A stretch of 64,000 bases of DNA from Aricia agestis (GCF_905147365.1 NC_056418.1:6819262-6883261); one strand, 5' to 3'; positions 22,940 to 34,051 are shown, counted from the first letter of the stretch. Translations and numbers: made by a program. Notes: a model not told the origin generated them from the sequence alone.

Positions 22940-23110
22940 TACGCGGATTTATGGCTCGACGATCTTAATCGCCTGTGTGTCAGCAAAGAGCCGCGCGCCG
23001 CGAGCCTGGGGGCATGGTAATCCAGTGTGAGCGATTCTCGTGTGTCACCGACGCGAGCCGAGCAAGTTCGCGAATTTAAAACCCGCGTACTTTAAGTTCG
23101 TACGTCTATC
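22940..23110. other. GC-rich unique patch
   Basis: Contains gccgcgcgccgcgagcctgg and gacgcgagccgagcaagttc. It is not a repeat seen elsewhere in the window and no reading frame is convincing. Together with 22580-22675 it could be regulatory or exonic, but this is unsupported. Confidence 0.2.
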
Positions 23111-23222
23111 AGGCACTTTATAGTTTGTCAATAACTGCGACCGAATATAACAAACACACGTACCTAAGTGACTGAAAGAAACTAAATCCAGAAATTATTA
23201 TTATATCCATGTTCCATCCACC

Positions 23223-23267
23223 AATTCATTAAAATCAATATAGTGGTTATATTGATTTTAATGAATT
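23223..23267. repeat. perfect hairpin, 20-bp arms
   Basis: aattcattaaaatcaatata, five loop bases, then the exact complement. Confidence 0.85.
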
Positions 23268-23366
23268 TGTTAATTTGTTAACTTTAAATGGCGGAAAAGG
23301 ACATAGAAACGAATCTCAAATAAAATTTGTTCTTTCTCGTACTTATACATCGTGATTCATAAATTA

Positions 23367-24036
23367 CTAGCTATTTGACCGAGCTTTGCTCGGTATTCGA
23401 TAAAACACAAATAAAATAACATTTTCTTAAAATGATTCCTAGCTAGATCGATTTATCGTCCCCGAAACCCCCTATATACTAAATTTCATGAAAATCATTG
23501 AATAGGGATGACGACAAGGTCAAAGATAAAATAAATAAATCACGGTAAAACATAAGTGTTACCAAAATTTCAGCTTGATAGCATTTGTATTTTTTTTGTT
23601 ATGCGCCTTCGAATTTCGATATTCAAGTGGAATTTTTTTTCAATTAAATTTCTTAATATTTGTATACAATTCGATAACTTATGCAATTACAAGCAACTTT
23701 TGTTATGAAACCACTTTCATAAATGCAATATTTAATATACCTGTCGAACAAAGTTGTCTCCCGATGCGTACAAACTACGAAAGACTTGACGTCAGTCTTT
23801 CGTAGTTTGTACGCATCGGGAGCACTTTCGTAGCACTTTGTATGGAGCGTTTCGGGCAGGTCTTTTTTATGAGATATTTGAATTGTCATATCTTGGTGAA
23901 TTTTTGAGCTATCAGAGTCATTCTTTCAACGATGTCTCTATTTTTTAAGTGTCCTTCAATTACCGATAAGAAAAAAAAATAGTCATCATGCCTATTATAT
24001 TATACTTATATACAAGAATGGCTCGTTTAAAGATAG
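23367..24036 (-). mobile_element. Helitron, CCGAGC-hairpin family, enlarged copy
   Basis: The minus-strand 3' end (hairpin plus CTAG) is at 23367-23395 and the 5' part (tatctttaaacgagccattc) at 24010-24036. The interior is about 500 bp longer than in 2384-2567 and contains the hairpin at 23758-23822, so it is either a longer subfamily or a copy with an insertion. Confidence 0.6.
23758..23822. repeat. perfect 29-bp-arm hairpin
   Basis: Arms start ctcccgatgcgtacaaacta; the seven-base loop is tgacgtc. Perfect pairing over 29 bp indicates recent origin or a small foldback insertion within the Helitron. Confidence 0.85.
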
Positions 24037-24039
24037 TAC

Positions 24040-24334
24040 CTGGATGACCGAGCTTTGCTCGGTATAGCAAAAACTCATTGACTTCGTGTTACTTAACAAC
24101 GCCATCTGCTGGAATAGCTTTAGCTGTTGTTGTGTCGTTAAAGCAATTAGTTGCTCACAATATAGTATTATTATTCGCCAATAGATGTCAGGAAGAGTTT
24201 TATCGATTATCGATAAAACACGAATAAAAAGACATTTTCTAAAAATGATTCCTAGCTAGATCGATTTATCGCCCCCGAAACCCCATATATATACTGAATT
24301 TTATGAAAATCATTGGAGCCGATTCCGAGATTTC

Positions 24335-24369
<35 letters not shown>

Positions 24370-24395
24370 AGAATTGCTCGTTTAAAGATATAAGA
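24040..24395 (-). mobile_element. Helitron, CCGAGC-hairpin family
   Basis: The 3' hairpin ccgagctttgctcgg is near 24048-24062, with a degenerate CTAG end. The 5' end TCTTATATCTTTAAACGAGC is at 24395. It contains extra sequence at 24066-24200 and a (TA)n run at 24336-24366. Confidence 0.65.
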
Positions 24396-24593
24396 CTACC
24401 TATTTGACCGAGCTTTGCTCGGTATTCGATAAAACACGAATAAAATGACATTTTCTAAAAATGATTCCTAGCTAGATCGATTTATACCGAAACCCCCTAT
24501 ATACTAAGTTTCATGAAAATCGTTGGAGCCGATTCCGAGATTCCAGTTATATATTTATATATATACAAGAATTGCTCATTTAAAGATATAAGA
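24396..24593 (-). mobile_element. Helitron, CCGAGC-hairpin family, tandem copy
   Basis: Directly follows the previous copy, head to tail, in the same orientation; hairpin at about 24407-24421 and TC start at 24593. Tandem head-to-tail arrays are a known by-product of rolling-circle transposition. Confidence 0.75.
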
Positions 24594-25052
24594 TAAGATT
24601 AAGTATTAGGTAGTTATCAATTTTATTTTTAGAATCTAGTATTTTTTTCACAATTCAATTTCGAAGCAGCATTTTGATGCACGGAATAAAAATCTTATTG
24701 AATTTCAATTGAAAATAATTAATTTACACTTAAGTGCAGTGTCTTAACAATGCAAAGGCAGAACCGATTAAAAATGCATACAAAATCACCTGTAGTTGCA
24801 TCTGCGCACGTTTTCTATTAGCACGTTTACATAGCACGTGATACACATGCCTGACTAGATAATTTGTTTGTTTGTTTATATTATAAAGAACAATCGCTGA
24901 AACTAAGTATAGAAAAATATTTGTTAAGATAAAGGAAAATTGTAATCGGTTAATTCATATATTATAATGCCTATATTCTCTACCTCGTATTCCCTTAGAA
25001 ACTAAAAAGATACCCACACATAACGAGTAGATACAATTTGTATACGACTTAA

Positions 25053-25238
25053 GGCTGGCCTCACACAGCCGGAATTTCATAATCGGAAATTCATATTCTT
25101 ACAGATCGATCTATGAAATTCATAATCTGAAAAAATCAGAATGTGTGTGGAGCGTACTGATATTGTATGGTATTCCGGTCTTTATGAATTAATAATATGA
25201 ATTTCCGATTATGAAATTCCGGCTGTGTGAGGCCAGCC
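25053..25238. mobile_element. MITE flanked by TTAA
   Basis: Inverted ends of about 45 bp, ggctggcctcacacagccgg on, total 186 bp, with TTAA on both sides (25049-25052, 25239-25242). A TTAA duplication suggests piggyBac-type mobilisation, though TAA with a chance match (Harbinger type) is possible. Confidence 0.75.
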
Positions 25239-25242
25239 TTAA

Positions 25243-26390
25243 AGTTAAACAATGTTCTTGACAGAAGAGGACTGTCTATCACAATAGATATATCATTCTG
25301 TCTACTCTGTGTCTATCAAGCGACTTATATTTCAACGAATGTCAAAGTCAAAATCTCAACCTCTATTTCAGCCATTTCCCATTCCCAAAGTGTGCTCCGC
25401 AGAACCCTAAAGGGGTTCCGCAAAGGCCTTGTAGCCTGTAGGGGCTCCGCGAGCGATACATAAAATTGTTTTTAGAAAATCATTAGACACCAGCATGGTG
25501 ACAATAATTATTCATGTGTGTTCAATGGTGACATAACATTCTTTCTTTTTTTGGGCCGCCAAAAATGTATCTTCCTAAAAAAGGTTCGCCACCAAAAAAG
25601 TTTGAGAGCCGCTTCCGGCTTCTCTATTTACACAGTGTATATTTTTAACATATTATAATAGGGGGTGAATGTGTAGCAACACACTTATCTCAGGTTAAGC
25701 GGTTAAGGAAACAGAGTCAATATTATACTACAACGTTGCACTACTATGTTATTTACTAAACAAACTTAATTAAACATTAGATATCACATGACATGCACAT
25801 GCACAGGTGTAAAGTGCATATATGCACCGCTACGACTTTAATTGAAAATTGTCAAAGTTTGTACAGCTAAAAGCTTTCGATAGAACCTACAATTTTGAGG
25901 TTTGAACCCGTTTTTAGTTTCGTAGCGTTGGGAATTTCGTAGCGAAAAATAATAATTTATTATGATTGACCTACTAAACACAAATCGAAGTGAATCATTC
26001 TGATTACTGATGTTATAAATGCGAAAGAGTCTTTTATCTCTTTAAGCTTTAAGCCTATAAAACTATTTAGATGGGCGTCGGAATTGGGATTGTTTTATTT
26101 CGGAACCGTCCATTTTGCATGGCTCCCATGTAAAAAACTGAACAAAAAAAATCTTGTTGTTGACTTGCTAAAGCTCAATTCATTCAATATTTCAAACATT
26201 TGTAGGTCTAGTCATATTTGTTTACTAGATGGCTGGGTGAACTTCATTTCACTTCCCTGTTTCCCCCTAACATATTTTCTCACTACACAAACCTTCCCTG
26301 GATTTCCGCAAACGTTTCAAGACTAATATAAAAATAGCTAAATCGGTTCAGCCGTTGTCCACCGCGAGGCTAACAAAATTGAAAATTCAT
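25243..26390. other. no recognisable gene
   Basis: AT-rich, with weak Helitron-like remnants near 26010-26370 ('gttataaatgcgaaag', 'ttcagccgttgtcc'). No exon, RNA gene or delimitable element found. Confidence 0.35.
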
Positions 26391-26392
26391 TA

Positions 26393-27231
26393 TAGGGTTT
26401 CGTACCCAAAGGGTAAAAACGGAACCCTATTACTAAGACTTCGATGTCTGTCCGTCCGTCTGTCCGTCCGTCTGTCCGTCCGTCTGTCTGTCTCCAGGCT
26501 GTATCTCAAGAACCATTATAGCTAGAGTGACTTATGAATTTTTCACAGATTGTGTATATCTGTTGCCGCTATAACAACAAATACTAAAAACAAAATAAAA
26601 TTAATATTTAAAGGGGGCTCCCTACAACAAACGTAATTTTTTCGGCTTTTTTTACTCGATATCAATAATAGTAACAGGTAGGCTTTTGAAATTTTCACAA
26701 AGTCTTTGATTATATTATGTGCTCTATATTAATTAATAAAAATAATATAATAAAATTAAAAATTAAGGGGGCTCCCATACAAAAAACACAATTTTTTTTT
26801 ATGAAATAAAGGGGCAAACGAGCAAACGGGTCACCTGATGGAAAGCAACTTCCGTCGCCCATGGACACTCGCAGCATCAGAAGAGCTGCAAGTGCGTTGC
26901 CGGCCTTTTAAGAGGGAACAGGGTAATAGGGGAGGGTAAGGAAGGAAAGGGAAGGGAATAGGGGAGAGTAGAGAAGGGAAGAGAATAGGGGAGGGTAGGG
27001 AAGGGAATAGGGTAGGGGATTGGGCCTCCGGTAAACTCACTCACTCGGCGAAACACAGCGCAAGCGCTGTTTCACGCCGGTTTTCTGTGAGAACGTGGTA
27101 TTTCTCTGGTCGAGCCGGCCCATTCGTGCCGAATCATGGCTCTCCCACGTATACAAATTTTTGGTCTATTTTTGCTCTATAACCGTACGGAACCCTTCGT
27201 GAGCGAGTCCGACTCGCACTTGGCCGATTAT
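26393..27231 (+). mobile_element. GGGTTCCGTACC-family repeat, interrupted by a SINE-like element
   Basis: Runs from agggtttcgtacccaaaggg with a (CTGTCCGT)n tract at 26449-26494 to gctctataaccgtacggaac and cgactcgcacttggccga. The retroelement at 26792-27152 sits inside the segment that in other copies reads continuously ('cacaatttttggccta...gctctat'). Confidence 0.75.
26792..27152 (-). mobile_element. SINE-like poly-A retroelement, full-length copy
   Basis: The minus strand reads acgtgggagagccatgattc, ggctcgaccagagaaatacc, gtgaaacagcgcttgcgctg, cactcactc, a CCCT-rich tract, gccggcaacgcacttgcagc, gtgacccgtttgctcgtttg, and an A run. Flanking acaattttt and acaaattttt form an approximate target duplication inside the host repeat. 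Confidence 0.8.
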
Positions 27232-27539
27232 TATTTATATAGAAGGAAGATATAGGTATCCAGAGATAACCAATTGCGCGAGTGCGGCGTGCTAAAAATA
27301 TGAGAAATCGATAGAGATACACTTCCTATTATAGTCCAGTCTACCGTCTACAGTCTAGACCAGGGAGGCTGCACGTACAGTGTACAGTGTACACGCCTGA
27401 TTATGTAATCGATTATTATAAGCATCGATTGTACCTCCACATACTTGTTTTGTCTATACAAACATAGTGAAGAAAATGTTTATTGGTTTGCATCGAATAG
27501 GTTCCGTAAGAAGTGAGTTATTTTCGATCAATAGCAATA

Positions 27540-27719
27540 TTATATAGGCTACCGCAAATCCGTTGCACACTTGCGCTAAAATTCGCTTATCGCGCGTAAA
27601 CCGTACATTTTTCCAGGATACAGTACCGTAAAAAAGCGGTTCAGCGGTTTGGGCGTAAAGAGATAACAGACAAACAGACAGACATACATACACACTTTCG
27701 CATTCATATATCTCTTTAT
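27540..27719 (-). mobile_element. (GTCT)n Helitron-like element
   Basis: Minus-strand copy: gcgctaaaattcgcttatcg, ccgtacatttttccagg, gcggttcagcggtttgggcg, (GACA)n, cactttcgcattcatata. Its end is the target of the tRNA SINE. Confidence 0.7.
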
Positions 27720-28081
27720 GAACGCCTCCGTGGTCTAGTGGTTAGAGCGTCGCTCTCGACTCCGGAGGTCGTGGGTTCGAATCCCGCGTTGGAAACATGT
27801 TATTTCCAAGTTTGGTTAGGACAATGCAGGCTGATCACCTGATTGTCTGACAAGTAAGATGATCCATGCGTCGGATGGGCATGTAAAAAGTCGGTCCTGC
27901 GCCTGATCTCTCGCCAGTCGTGTCGGTCTTCCGTCCCACTGGGTTATGAGAGTAAAAAAGGAATAGAGAGTGCTCTTGTGTACTGCGCACACACTTGGGC
28001 ACTATAAAATTACTCCTGCGTACCTGGTCTGGTTTCAATGAAACCGGCCACCGTACCGAAACCGGTGTGGGGAGTATTATT
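27720..28081 (+). mobile_element. tRNA-derived SINE with 12-bp target duplication
   Basis: The 5' part is tRNA-like, with box A tggtctagtgg and box B ggttcgaatcc (27732-27785). A tRNA-unrelated body (gatcacctgattgtctgaca, gtcccactgggttatgagag, gtactgcgcacacacttggg) follows, then a hairpin-like accggtgtgg end and a TATTATTA tail. Identical atatctctttat flanks (27708-27719, 28082-28093) mark target-primed insertion. It is a pol III-type SINE, not a functional tRNA gene: no closed acceptor stem is present. Confidence 0.9.
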
Positions 28082-28094
28082 ATATCTCTTTATT

Positions 28095-29025
28095 CTGTTT
28101 CTGTTAAGTTCATATTCTCATTCAAAATATAAAAATTGAAAATTTTAGGCGATGCTCGATACACGTTGTGTTAACATAATATCAATCATTTTAGAATGTT
28201 TGTTTATTTGTCTGTGTTTAGTTTATACCTGTAGGTACATGTTAATCTATGTACTAGTAACTATTAAATAGTGCGATAAAAAGTAGAAGACCTATATGAA
28301 ATTACTAGTTTTTTAAATAAATAGCATGTTACGCTACCCGGGTGCCCTTCACATAATAAATTAATATGATTGTGACCAAGTAGCATGTTATTGTTGTATT
28401 ATTTATAGCTAATTGCTTGTTTTGACTATTCTGTTTGTTATAACTCATACTTATCTCTAATTGGTATTTAAAATAAATATTTTAATAACAATTAAATTCA
28501 CAGCAAATATTAAATGTTAGATACTAAGTACATACAAGTGCTTCATTTAATTTATATTAATTTAACAAGTGTAGGTATCTTGTTTCCTTTTCAATCCCAT
28601 AATAAATTTTTCCTTCAAAATATCCGAACTACTTATTTACTCCGTTTTAACTTTCTTTTAGTAACTACAGTTTGTGTAATCCCTTCATTTTCAACACTAA
28701 TCAAATTCAACCAATATTATTGAGATTTATCGTAATTAAAACCGTATGAATTATTTATAAGATTTATCACAATCAACTGCATGATGACTTTGACCTCGAC
28801 CTTACCGTGAATGTGTCTATCGGTCAATGTGTCCTCCTCGTCCCACCAGGGCCGGTCCTGTATCCTACGGAGAGGCCGGTCGAAGTTGCCGTAGTAGTTA
28901 AACTCCATCGTATATCGGATATTTATCCAAACTCTCACGTCTCACGTATATCGTCTCGCTCTACACGATGTACTGACTCAAAACGACCAAACATTAATAT
29001 GATAAAGACTAGACTTTATAAATAA
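28095..29025. other. no recognisable gene
   Basis: AT-rich sequence without a repeat match inside the window. A GC-richer segment at 28795-28990 ('ccaccagggccggtcctgta') has open frames on both strands but no splice or domain evidence. Confidence 0.35.
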
Positions 29026-29027
29026 AA

Positions 29028-29732
29028 CTAGCTGTTGCCCGCGACTTCGTCCGCGTGGACTTCAGTTTATAGTACTTTATAGCGCGCGATGTCAACAAAA
29101 TTGGTGTCAAAAGCTTTTATAAAAAAACCCTGGTACCCCTTAAATCAATACAGCTGTGCAGTGTGCACACAATAAGTATTTCATTTTTTTATATTAAACT
29201 TTATATTTTATGCCAAATTTTAAAGCTTATTTAGCCCTCCGATTACACAACTTTACCCATAAACTATTTATCATTGATAGATTTAAGGTTACGTCACTGC
29301 ACAGATAAAGTACTGAGTTATTTAATACCGTAGAATAGATATAACAATCGAAAAAAATCGAAACTTAAATGTAAGATGATACCACGTCTTATAGGAAGAC
29401 TTTTGAGCAAGCGTCAGCGCGATGTAGAAGACGCACGGCGCCATCTATTATGAATTGTTGGAACTAACTTAATTTGAACAAATTTACGCATTTTCACCCC
29501 CTTACAACCCTTTTTTCCAGTAAAAAAAGTAGCCTATGTCCTTTCTCAGGCTTTAGACTATCTGTATACAAAATTTCATTACCATCGGTTCGGTAGTTTT
29601 GGCGTTTGGCGTGAAAGCGAGACTGACAGACAGACAGACAGACAGAGATACTTTTGGCGTTTGGCGTGAAAGCGAGACTGACAGACAGACAGACAGACAA
29701 AGATACTTTCGCATTTATAATATTAGTATAGA
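29028..29732 (-). mobile_element. Helitron-like element, CCGCGACTTCGTCCGCG family
   Basis: The minus-strand 5' end is TCTATACTAATATTATAAAT (29732, preceded by A). Two (GTCT)n blocks follow, separated by a duplicated ctgtctgtc...cgccaaacg segment. The 3' end has the hairpin of gcggacgaagtcgc, then gggcaacagCTAG before T at 29027. The 5' end is shared with the GTTGC-hairpin family, the 3' end is not. Confidence 0.75.
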
Positions 29733-29967
29733 TTATGTGCACACTGCACAGCTGGTTTTGGGTATTTTGATTAATTAAGGGCCGCGCTACACCGGAATGG
29801 CAGCGGCGAGGCGAGCACTTTCAGCGCTGCCATTCCGGTGTAACGCGGCCCTAAGAGGGGTACCACTTACCAGGGTTTTAAAAAGTTTTTAAATTTGACA
29901 CAAATTTTGTTGACACCGCGCGCTATAAACTAAAGTCCACGCGGACGAAGTCGCGGGCAACAGCTAG
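29733..29967 (+). mobile_element. inverted second Helitron 3' end
   Basis: The plus strand carries the same terminal sequence (agtccacgcggacgaagtcg...cagCTAG before T), an inverted counterpart of 29028-29175 including the gtgcacactgcacagct segment. The MITE at 29779-29851 is inserted in it. The result is a Helitron pair with opposed 3' ends. Confidence 0.65.
29779..29851. mobile_element. 73-bp palindromic MITE with TAA duplication
   Basis: Arms gggccgcgctacaccggaat and complement, loop about 20 bases, TAA at 29776-29778 and 29852-29854. Harbinger-type by its duplication. Confidence 0.85.
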
Positions 29968-30620
29968 TTAGTTAATATTAACGTGTATAACAATCGAAAG
30001 AATCGTAAAACCTACCTCAACATGGTACCACCTCTTATAGAAATACGCATGAGCAAGCAATAGCGCGATCTAGGGGACTCTTGGCGCCATCTGTTTTGAG
30101 TTTTTTGGAACTAAGTTAATTTAACCAAATTTACGCATTTTCACCCCCTTACAACCCCTTTTTCCAGTTAAAAAGTAGCCTATGTCCTTTCTCAAGCTTT
30201 AGACTATCTGTGTACAAAATTTCATTACAATCGGTTCAGTAGTTTTGTTTTTGAATTTGATGTCTAAGTTGGTAGGTGAGTTATTAGTTAATAACGTGTA
30301 TAACAATCGAAAGAATCGAAAAATCTAGCTCAATACGAGGTACCACCTCTTATAGAAATACGTATGAGCAAGCAATAGCGCGATCTAGGGGACTCTTGGC
30401 GCCATCTGTTTTAAGTTTTTGGAACTAAGTTAATTTGACCAAATTTACGCATTTTCACCCCCTTACAACCCCTTTTTCCAGTTAAAAAGTAGCCTATGTC
30501 CATTCTCAGGCTTTAGACTATCTGTGTACAAAATTTCATTACAATCGGTTCAGTAGTTTTGGCGTGAAAGCGAGACAGACAGACAGACAGAGATACTTTC
30601 GCATTTATAATATTAGTATA
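29968..30620 (-). repeat. tandem partial copies of the Helitron body
   Basis: Two similar units (about 29980-30249 and 30300-30614) with gtgtataacaatcgaaagaa, taccacctcttatagaaata, gcgccatctg, cattttcacccccttacaac. The second retains (GACA)n and the tttcgcatttataatattag end. The same segments occur once in 29330-29700. Confidence 0.75.
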
Positions 30621-30829
30621 GATAATATTCTAACGTATTAAAAACTATAAACAAAAACATACTAACTAATAAGTATGATTAGTTCTATGTTACAATAAAG
30701 TAAAAAATAAAACGCCATCTGTTGAATCGTATTAGAACTAAAATGTTCATTCCATCGATATATTTCTGGATTTTTTATAATATTATACATAAAATATGTT
30801 TAAGATTTTTGAAATTTTATTTTAATACA

Positions 30830-30925
30830 CATCCAAGACCCAGGAAAATTGAAAACTTTTTGTTCCGCCTGCGGGACTCGAACCCAGGATCACCGGGATG
30901 AGCGCTGGCCACGCGCAATGCGAAT
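30830..30925 (-). mobile_element. tRNA-like SINE fragment
   Basis: The minus strand gcgtggccagcgctcatccc...cctgggttcgagtcccgc has a box-B-like ggttcgagtcc and a T-arm, but no complete cloverleaf. It lies between Helitron fragments, so it is probably a truncated SINE insertion rather than a tRNA gene. Confidence 0.5.
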
Positions 30926-30954
30926 TCATTTTCATCGAAATTTTCATGGAAATA

Positions 30955-31060
30955 AGATATTTTCCCACATCAAAATGTAGCCTATGTCCTTTCTCAGACT
31001 CTAGAATAACTGTATACAAAATTTCATTGCAATCGGTTCAGTAGTTTTGGCGTGAAAGCA

Positions 31061-31107
<47 letters not shown>

Positions 31108-31138
31108 GATACTTTCGCATTTATAATATTAGTATGGA
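30955..31138 (-). mobile_element. Helitron-like 5' end with long (GACA)n
   Basis: From tagcctatgtcctttctcag to the TCCATACTAATATTATAAAT start at 31138, with about a dozen GACA units at 31059-31106. Confidence 0.75.
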
Positions 31139-31249
31139 TTGATAATGCATCGCGTTGCGTTCATTTTATTTGCAAAGCGCGGCGCACGAGAAATTATAAG
31201 TGACGATATAAATTTATATTATTAGCATATTTTTTAATTTCTTTTTTTT

Positions 31250-31720
31250 AAGAGGATACCACAGCGGCTAGAGAAACGAAAAAAAAGTACGTGTAATATC
31301 TATAGCTGTCTCCCTTACCTCAAGCCTATACCGCAGAACGCGATAGAGACAACTGCAGAAAATCAACGATTCGTTGTCCCCTGATTCCTTCTCCAAAACT
31401 TAACCGATTTAAGTACTTTTTTCATTAAAGATTAAAAAAAGGCTTGAGCTGTGTTCCTATGTTTTGCTTTTTTTGTATAATCTATCCAAATCTGTTTTCT
31501 GGACGTTTGAACACAGTGGAAAATCTGGCCATTTTTTTGGATTTTTGAACGTTCATATCTTATTTAATAATTAAATTATGAAAAAAAAGAAAACATAGGG
31601 ACATTGTATTAGTGGCCGTAGATATTCAGGAAAAAAATTATAACTCTACTAGCATTATCCAGGGAGGAAACAGGGGACAACGTTTGTATGGAAAAAAGGG
31701 CGGTGTGGACTCCTCTTAAT
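31250..31720 (+). repeat. interspersed repeat, gcttgagctgtgttcctatg family
   Basis: The segment 31441-31720 is a clear inverted copy of 49825-50112: ggcttgagctgtgttcctat, tggccatttttttgga, catcccagg/atccagggaggaaacagggg, gcggtgtggactcctcttaa. The upstream part (ggataccacagcggctagag on) probably belongs to the same element. The class is unknown; no poly-A, TIR or CTAG end could be fixed. Confidence 0.65.
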
Positions 31721-31944
31721 ACAATGGCTGATTCCAGGTGAAGCGCCTTAACGAAATTCAGTAGCAACGTGTACTCGACGAATCGCACAGCGCACTCACA
31801 ATTTCCGAACAAAATATTCGCTATCTCGCCGAGATAAGATAAAACAGGATGTGTTGTGACACATTAACCTTTTTCGTCTTAATTTCTTAGGGTCTGTCCA
31901 CACTGCGATGAACCGCAACGGTATATTCCTAGATGTATTTTTAG

Positions 31945-32380
31945 GGTTCCGTACCCAAAAGGTAAAAACGGGACCCTATTACCTACTAAGATTTCGATGT
32001 CTGTCCGTCTGTCTGTCTGTCTCCAGGCTGTAACTCAAGAACGATAATAGCTAGAGAGTTGACATTTTTGCAAATTGTGTATTTTTGTGTCCGCTATAAC
32101 AACAAATACTAAAAACAAAATAAATTAAATATTTAAGGGGCGTCCATACAACAAACGTGATTTTTTGCCATTTCTTCCTCGCTATCAATGATGACAGCAG
32201 GTAGGCTCCTGAAATGTTCGGAAAATGCTCAATTGTATTAATAATTATTAATTTAATAATAAAATTTAAATAAAATTTAAATAAAATTTAAATATTTAAA
32301 CATACAAAAAACACATTTTCTGCTCTATAATGGTACGAAACCATTCGTACGCGAGTCTTACTCGCACTTGGCCGATCTGT
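31945..32380 (+). mobile_element. GGGTTCCGTACC-family repeat
   Basis: Complete but diverged copy, from agggttccgtacccaaaagg to ttactcgcacttggccgatc. Confidence 0.7.
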
Positions 32381-32382
32381 AT

Positions 32383-32520
32383 TTTTTTAAATTAGGGGGC
32401 AAAGGGGGGGAAGCAACTACCGTCGCCCATGGGCACTCGCAACATAAGAAGAGCTGCAGGCGCGTTGCCGACCTTTTAATAGGGAATACGCTCTCTTCTT
32501 GAAAGTTTGCAGGTCGTATT
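32383..32520 (-). mobile_element. SINE-like retroelement fragment, variant subfamily
   Basis: The T run is followed by the same gcaactaccgtcgcccatgg block seen at 41864-42092 and the 'cttgaaagtttgcaggtcgt' tail typical of that variant. Confidence 0.6.
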
Positions 32521-32824
32521 ATGTTGAGTTATTTTTATTCTTATGCAAAAGGTGCGTGTTTCGTTATACATCAGTCACATGATACTGCAATCTGCATAAA
32601 CGCTATTCAGCGCGGTACTATTTGATATTACAATTTCTACAACGACGCATAATATTTTCTTCTGTAAGAAAGATCGCCGTCGTCTCATTTTTTGTGAGGA
32701 CTGACCCTTAAAGAAACATGTCATATTTTGCCGCAAACTATTTTGGTACTAAGGGGCTGATCACACGGTGTTCTCGAAACATTTTCTAATAGCTAAGCTC
32801 AAATACAGTAATTCTTTAACTCTA

Positions 32825-33117
32825 CAGTGTGTAACAAAAACAAGTGATAATACTTTAGGGTGTGTACGTGTTCCTTATAGAGAGTTAACTGTTAAAGTAG
32901 CAGCTCTGAAAGACGAATTTTTTTTTTCACTTTTGTATGGGCAAGGGCCCGAGCGTCACGAGTTTCCCCATTTGTATGGGTTTCCCCATTTGTAATTTTT
33001 CACTTTTGTAAGTGAAAAATTTTTTTGGTCTTTTAGCGCTGCTACTTTCACAGTGAACTCTCTACAAGGAACACGTACACACCCTAAAGTATTATCACTT
33101 ATTTTTGTTACACCCTG
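32825..33117. mobile_element. Tc1/mariner-type MITE (CAGTGTGTAACAAAA family)
   Basis: Second copy of 11542-11791 with TA on both sides (32823-32824, 33118-33119); the loop contains a small duplication of cccatttgtatggg. Confidence 0.85.
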
Positions 33118-33175
33118 TATATGTGCTAAATAATAATCGACTTGAGAGAAAAGCAAACACATTAAGAGCCTAGAA

Positions 33176-33290
33176 TCCATACTAATATTATAAATGCGAA
33201 AGTGTGTCTGTCTGTCTGTCTGTTACCTCTTCACGCCCAAACCGCTGGACCGATTTTGCTGAAATTTGGCATGGAGAACAAGAAATGGAA
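33176..33290 (+). mobile_element. (GTCT)n Helitron-like 5' end
   Basis: TCCATACTAATATTATAAAT, (GTCT)n, cacgcccaaaccgctggacc, tttggcatggaga. The remainder is lost. Confidence 0.75.
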
Positions 33291-33294
33291 CAGC

Positions 33295-33885
33295 AAGAAA
33301 TTGAAAGGGCGTAAGCGACAAAATTGTTTTTGTCGCGTAATTTGAAAACCATAAATATATCTCATATAAGCTATGGGCAAATTAAAGGGTATGCTTGAAC
33401 CAATCTATGTACAAATTTTGGAAGCTTAAATCACTCTCCTCTGTTGGCAAAATTAGAATCCCTTTTTTTACAGAGGTCTTTTTGATTTATTATTCTGTGT
33501 TATAAAAGTTGATTGGTCATTCAAAGACATTAAAGACATGATGAATACTGACAATGAACTTTAACCCGGCGTCATGGGGGCAGAAAAGTGTTACACGGAC
33601 GTTGGAGTGGGTCTCACATACCCGTGTGTTAGATATCAAAATTAGTCCAACCTTTTATAATAATCAATTTATTTTATATGTTTATATTAAGTTCAATGTG
33701 TATTTATATGAATTAATTCCTTCGCTTTAGTCATTGCTGAGAAAAATCGATATCGCTACAGCCAAATTATCAAGGCGTCGCATTTAAACCTGTTCTTTCC
33801 CTTTCATCGATGTGATTTTCTCAAACTGTTGAGTTATTCTTATGAGGTTGCTTCCGATAATTTTGACAAAACTTTTACATACACA
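33295..33885. other. no recognisable gene
   Basis: AT-rich sequence with no delimitable element and no convincing frame. Confidence 0.35.
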
Positions 33886-33888
33886 TTA

Positions 33889-34051
33889 TTGCCGCACTCA
33901 GTGACGAATTTTAATTATTTCTTCTTCTTCTTTTTTTAAAACTGTAATTAAATGAAGATTTTGACACAAGCTCCATAATAGCATATGTCAATTGTCAAAC
34001 TCTTCATTAAATTGAAGTTAAATCAGCATTAAATGTCTCTGTGCGCGGTCG
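33889..34051. mobile_element. MITE, GACCGCACTCAGAGA family
   Basis: Ends tgccgcactcagtgacgaat and gtctctgtgcgcggtcg; interior attaaatgaagattttgaca shared with 9922-10428. The flanks TTA and TAA are compatible with a TWA duplication. Confidence 0.65.

Noticed and set aside
23787..23794. TGACGTCA as a CREB/ATF site
   Set aside because: It is the loop and symmetry centre of a perfect hairpin, so the match is explained by the palindrome.
27723..27795. tRNA gene
   Set aside because: Box A and box B are present, but the acceptor stem does not close and the sequence continues into a SINE body with a second copy at 38446.
29494..29742. ORFs rich in CLSVCLSV
   Set aside because: Translation of (GTCT)n/(GACA)n microsatellites in Helitron-like elements.
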